Shown in pieces: positions 58,413 to 64,000 of a stretch of DNA of 64,000 nucleotides. Source of the stretch: Acholoe squamosa. Lineage: Eukaryota; Annelida; Polychaeta; Phyllodocida; Polynoidae. The stretch covers positions 37,201,932 through 37,265,931 of the forward strand of contig OX439052.1 of assembly GCA_949317995.1 (NCBI GenBank), written 5' to 3'. The notes beneath the pieces are model-generated. The model was not told where the DNA came from. It was given only the letters and a program-made list of their open reading frames with translations, and did no database searches. Both the position numbers and the translations under genes were made by a program. The first letter of the stretch is position 1; each line of letters starts with the position of its first letter.

Positions 58413-61400
58413 TCCAGAGCGCAACGATAGATGTCGTTGCGGTCTAATAGGAGACTTTAAAGTTCAGCTGATTCACTGCCCATTTCCATAGTCCTATTAT
58501 CTAATGTTACTAGTTCTCACAAACTGGTAGAAACTGTAACGCAGGACTTTTTAGGAAAATAAGTGAATAACTTTATTCATCCTGACTAAAGAGGCAGTCA
58601 GGTTTCAAGAAAAAGTCTTGTTTGGTCAAACCAAAAGAAAGCTTACTTTCATTTACCCTTCTTTTAGATTCAATGAAGGTAAACAACACCCTTCTTTTTA
58701 GATTCAAAGAAGCCAAACAACAAAATCCCAATTGATTTTAGTTGTAAATAGCACATTAGTCATGTGCTAGAAAGAGGAATTTTCCATTTGGGAAATTCAT
58801 TAATTAGATTACCTCAGGTTTGAGTTTCTCAAAGGTTAACAGCTGCTTAACAGTATTGTACCTCCTGATGTTGTACAATCTATGTAGTTCTAATACTACA
58901 TAATTTGAGATAAATAAGCATGTTAAAATTCTCTAGCAGACATAACATGCAGAGAGTGTACAATCTTGCTGGTATGTATATAACAGTCATATTTTGTGCA
59001 AATTAAGCAGGTAAGACTGCTGCACAATTTATGTACAGACAAGTAGTTATGACTGTTTTTACTAAAACAGTAGGCACACAAACAGCTATTAGTTGTACAC
59101 CCTAGTGGCATGCATATGTACCATATAAGCAGCTAAGGCTTGCTTGGTCAGTTATGGTATGATACATATCATTCCTGCGTAAGAAGATACTGCTTAAATG
59201 AAAAAAGGGGGATATGTACAACTTGTTGTACCATTTAAACAGCTTAATCTGTTAACACCCATATTCACAATGTAGAAAAAGATTTCTACATTTATAATGT
59301 AGATTTGAACAGCTCACCATAAAGGTATGTTGTAAATCATAAGCAGCTGGTACATACATATAGGTGCAAAATATGGTACCTACACATATTGTACAACATA
59401 AGCAGCTATGACTGCTGGACAAGTATTTTAATCCATATGTTGTACAATTTAGTACACTTGTAATGTATATATAAACCATCTACATATATAATGTGAGCTT
59501 CAGCTGGTGCAGGCAAAACAGCGACCACATTTACTATGTAGAGTGTGGTTTCTACATTCATAGTGTAAAGTAAAACAACTTACAGTCTTTACATGATTTA
59601 CAATATAATTACTAATACTAAATACCAGTATGGTATAGTATATTGACCTTTTGTAGCACACAAAAAACAGTCTGTTTGTCTAGTGTCGTGATAGCTTCAA
59701 ATGAAGCTATTACCTATACTTGTACAAATAAGCAACTATGACTTATTGTACAAGCCAGAACCACTAGACATGGTAAAGTGACAGTACTTGGCTAGCTACT
59801 GCTGCAACGGTATAGTGTAAACAGTCAATGTTGCTAATACTGTAAAGTGTACACATGTTTTACTGCATAGATAGGTTCAGCTGATATGGTAAGACATATA
59901 AGCTGCCAAATTAAATAGCTAAGAAGCTAGTTTATTGGAACCATACATTTGTACAATTTTGTCCTAGAATCTGGACATATTGTACCTTATCAGCAGCTTG
60001 ACATATTTACTTATTGTAAATAGACTACCTATGTTATCTAGCATAATCAGCTACCCTAACTAGTACCACACAATTATGTGTATGTTGTACAAGAATAAAC
60101 CGTTATGCTGTTTATACAAGCACAAGCAGTAACAATGATACTGCATACAGTATTATACACCAAGTACACCATACATGTCCTAAATGCTGATTGGAAGATC
60201 AGCTTGCCAGTGTTGTGCCAGGGAGCCACATCTCTGGTGGTGCTGAGTTCATCTTACCCACAAACTCTAGTAACAAGTCCTACCACAGGTCTGGACAGTT
60301 ACAAAAATGAGATTGAGACTTATACCAAACTTCTTTATTTGGTATGAATGATTAGCCTGACCCATCTTCAATTGACTCAGAGATATTGCAGTGGGTCTGC
60401 TTTATTGGTGGCTCATGTAAGAAATTAATTAGTTAAAATACCAAAAGTTATGTCCACCACCTTTGAAATAGCAAGGTGGATCAACTGATAGTCTCCATTA
60501 TGAAACTACATCAGTGACAAACTCAGTATTTAGATTTAATTTCATTAACAAGGTCAACCAAGACTATAAACGAGAGTCTTAGCTCTTACATTGAAATAAA
60601 CTTCACCAGTTGTGGAATTTTTTGGCCATAAGGTAAGGATATTTTGATTTTGCAAAACACTACCTATAACCTTGAATCTAGACACCGTTTCTTGGGCCTT
60701 CTGCCCTCATTAGAGGAGCAAATCAAGAAATCATTTTTAGGCAAATGGTAGAGGAGATAGATTCAACTGCGGGTCTATTAGACCAGCAATACTAGTGCTG
60801 TGCCAAAAGCCACAGTTCTGGTGGTGTCAAGTTCATCTTAGTCTCCAGCTCCAGTAACAGTCCCATCGTAGTACGGACAGTTTTACAGGAGTCCCTGTTT
60901 AGAATTTACCAATAATTCTAAAACAGTCACCTCACTCTACAGCCCTGGTGGTGTCAAAGTCATCTTTGCACAAACTCCAGTAACAAGTCCTCCCACAGGT
61001 TCGGACAGTTACATAGGAGTAGCTGTTAAGAATTTTACTCATAATTCCAAAAACAGAGTTTATCAGGGTTAATGACATAACGACAACTATTTACTGCGGT
61101 CCTTTCGAGGAGCAGTTGGTAGCCATCTGATATCTAATATCAGTGAAATTGCTGGGTTTCAGCAATGGCTACCTCAGTACTCTTGTTTAATAGGTAAGAT
61201 TTTGTCCTTCTGTCCTCTTCTGAGTAAACAGAAAAGATTTTGTTGGTGTAACCTGATACGTAACTCATTTTTATCACCAATCTTTAGGTGAATTAAGATG
61301 AGCACACTACCTCAGTTAACCACCTTACCACTTTGGCCACCGGTAGACTTTAGTTTGTCAAAGTAAACTGAACACCAAGAAAGACATCCTAACCTAAGAT

Positions 61401-64000
61401 AAATAAATTCAGAGAATTTATGACATGAGGTATAGGTTATCAGTAACTTGAGCACTCAAATAACCCAAACACAAGCTAGGATACTTGTGGCTGCACATTG
61501 ACCTCTATGATATTTCTGAAGAAATATTCTAATGTAAAAACTAGGTCTCAGTGATTTATATATCACTACCAAGCAGCTTTGTGGTTATTGGTGAGTCAAC
61601 TGCAATTCTCATAGAATTCTATGACATTAAGTATGGCTCTTAAGCTGTTAAATACAGGCTTAAAGATTTTTACCATACTTGTGAATCTATTGGGCATAAA
61701 TTATAGGTATATTTGAATTCTCAATTCACAACCTATACAAAAAGTTTTTACGCCAGAATTTAGACACCATTCTGCCCTTCCAAGGGAGGCAGATCAAATT
61801 CTCTATCTTTCTCACCATAAATGGTAGAACAGAGAATTTCGGAATGCTGATTAAATCAGCTAGTTAATGTTGTGCCAATGGGCCACAACTGTGGCGGTGT
61901 CATGGTCATTTTACACCCAATTCTATTAACAAGTCCCACCGCAGGTCTGGACTGTTACTCAGGAGTTACTGTTAAGAATTTTACCAAATTCTAGACAGTG
62001 GCCTAAAGGTAAAGCAAATACAGAAATCTCTGTATTCTTTAAGGGTGTAAGTAACCTGCCTGTTACAGTTTTAAAATAAAACAATTATTGTGTAACTGGC
62101 TATCTGATACTCAACTCATTTGGTCACCAGTCTAGGTGATTACTAAATAAGTACACTAGGGTGCCGCTATGGCTCTAGGTAATACTTCAGTGTATCAGTA
62201 TATAGTTTCAACACCAGGTTGGACAACCTAATCCTGTGCTAGCATAATTTCAGGGAAATTATGGCAAAAGGTATAGGTATTGGAAACTTTAGTGCCCGAA
62301 AGACCTGACACAAGCTAATAAGCCTGTGGCTACCCATTGACCTTTTAAGAAAGTTCTGAGGAGTTTTCACAGGTAAGGGTCTCAGTGATTTTTGAAATCA
62401 CTACAAGGCAGCTTATCGGTTATTGGCAACATGCCCAGAAAAATGGTAAAGCTGCCTTCCCAGGTGATGCAGGTCATAAATTTCTCCACAGAAATTTTTT
62501 GGCATAAGGTATAGGTAATTTGATTGTTTAAATCACAACCTAACCACTTGATTTTGACACCTTATTAAGAATCTGCCCTCACCAGAGAGACAGGTCAAAT
62601 TTTTTCTCTATCATTCTCACCACAAAGGTAGCATAGAGAAATTTGACATGCTGATTAAAGATCAGCTTGCCAGTGTTGTGCCAGAAGGTCACAAATCTGG
62701 TGGTGTCAATCATCTTACACCTTACTCCGGTAACAAGTCCCATCGCAGGTCTGGACAGTTACACTGGAGTCACTGTTTAGAATTTTACCCAAATTCTAAA
62801 CACAGTGGTCTAACTGTAGAGCAGGCACAGAAAGAGCTGTATTTTAGGTATAGCTAACCTGCTTATCTTGGTGACATGATAAGGCCATAGACCCTATCTA
62901 AGAACCAATCTTAAAATGTCTGGAAATTTTTCCACCACAGTGAAAAATTTTTGTAACGAATCTTTACCAGATTCTATAGCAGTAGTTAGTCTAAGCTAAC
63001 AGCTACCAAAAGACATTTATTGGTGTAAACTGAAAACACAACTCCTATCACCAATCTTAGGTGAAGAACATGAGTAGGAGTGTTCAGCAGATTAAATAAC
63101 TTTATCTGCATTTATAGTGTATCAGTTTGAAGTCAACCAAGGAGGGGTGATCAACTTAGCCTGTGCCTCTGTACAGTCAGAGAAATAAGGCAAAGGTAAA
63201 GGAAATTGTGATATCACAATCTCACTCAACCCCAAGTAAGCTTGTAAGGCTTGTGACTGTAAGCGGACCCTCTGGAAAAATTTTTGAAATTTTTCGGCAT
63301 AAGGTAAGGGTCTCAAGTGATTCTCTGACTCACTTTAATTAAGAATTAACAGGCTTGTTAATCTTTTGGGCATAAGGTGTAGACAAGTGATTTTCTAAAT
63401 CACCACCTTTTACGCCCTTGCAAAGGCAGTCACAAACTAAAGCTCTGAAAAGCCTAGCTTTAGCCCTCCCCGGGGAGGCAGGTCATAAATTTCTCCAACT
63501 GAGAAATTTTTTCGGCATAAGGTATAGGTAAGCTGAATTAGCAATTCAAAACCTAGACAGCCAAAAGACAGTCATAGACAATCAGCCCTCCGCGAGGAGG
63601 CTAGTCTTTCAAATTTCTCTAAATGAGAAATTTTTCGGCATAAGGTATAGGTAAAAGCAGTTTTACAAGTATCAACCTATACAGCCGTGTTTAGACACCG
63701 TTCTTAAGACTTCTGCCCTCCCCAGGGAGACAGGTCAAAATTTTCTATCATAATCAGCGAAAATGGTAGAAAATCGAACCACTGATTGAATCAGCTAGCC
63801 AGTGTTGTGCCAGGGGGCCACAACTCTGGTGGTGTCAAGGTCCTCTTACACCCAAACTCCAGTAGCAAGTCCCACCACAGGTCCGGACAGTTACGAAGGA
63901 GTTACTGTTTAAGAATTGTACCCAAATTCTAAAAACAGTGGCCTATCTGTACAGCGAGCACAGAGTCCAGCGTCTTAATGGTGTAGATAACCTCCCTGAT
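58413..64000. repeat. Hairpin-dense repeat region
   Basis: About 5.6 kb with no credible gene, lying 5' of the first visible dynein-like exon and presumably intronic. It has two parts. From about 58.8 to 60.1 kb, short hairpins alternate with words like AAGCAGCTATGACT and TTGTACAA. From about 60.1 kb to the end, a composite unit recurs irregularly. Its markers are GCCAGTGTTGTGCCAG (60206, 62669, 63798; variants 60791, 61866), CCCTCCCCAGGGAGACAGGTC-type runs (about 60710, 61775, 62577, 63470, 63715) and GGCATAAGGTATAGGTA (62501, 63514, 63637; variants near 60630, 61693, 63297, 63369). Between them lie perfect hairpins, for example 58882-58901, 59216-59231, 59271-59290, 59691-59710, 59719-59754, 62017-62036, 63345-63362 and 63487-63509. 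Confidence 0.7.

Noticed and set aside
58413-64000. CRISPR-like array
   Set aside because: Repeats are irregularly spaced, of variable length and in an intron-bearing animal gene setting. No spacers of uniform size and no cas genes.

Overview
This is intron-rich animal nuclear DNA. Small exons are separated by GT-AG introns and the sequence is full of minisatellites, short inverted-repeat elements and microsatellites. No bacterial-type operon, CRISPR array or complete transposase gene is visible. Gene content fits a marine invertebrate. Minisatellites that reiterate splice junctions recall what I remember of amphioxus (cephalochordate) introns, but that placement is only a guess.

Left end, 1-6060, plus strand: three tandem two-exon genes (42-1048, 2672-3790, 4200-5427) encode small secreted proteins with one ten-cysteine Frizzled-type domain. 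Copies 2 and 3 add a Thr/Pro-rich tail ending in a Cys motif. Copy 1 stops right after the domain. The upstream blocks, intron positions and 3' flanks are also duplicated. From 6.1 to 7.3 kb lie repeats (a tRNA-derived SINE-like stretch and a long hairpin) and the probable 3' UTR of the next gene.

From 57.8 kb down to 7.9 kb, minus strand, one very large gene fills the window. I traced 69 exons (about 4,170 codons) with splice phases that all join without a stop. Order: the end of the dynein linker, AAA1-AAA4, coiled-coil stalk with microtubule-binding domain, AAA5, AAA6, dynein C-terminal domain and a low-complexity tail. It is dynein-heavy-chain-like and best matches the divergent DNHD1 group. 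AAA1 has lost the usual Walker A and Walker B residues, whereas AAA2 and AAA3 keep Walker A. The 5' exons lie beyond the right edge.

The introns hold a 2.1-kb, 37-bp minisatellite whose units each carry a copy of the adjoining splice donor, two smaller arrays that duplicate exon edges with their splice sites, a 44-bp minisatellite, at least ten small elements with TA-bounded ends, a 1.1-kb element with perfect 30-bp inverted ends and a degenerate tRNA-Cys-like sequence.

Right end, 57.99-64 kb, is noncoding: a 420-bp foldback, then about 5.6 kb of short hairpins set between conserved connector words. At equivalent positions the stems differ in sequence but stay complementary. This is the most unusual signal here.
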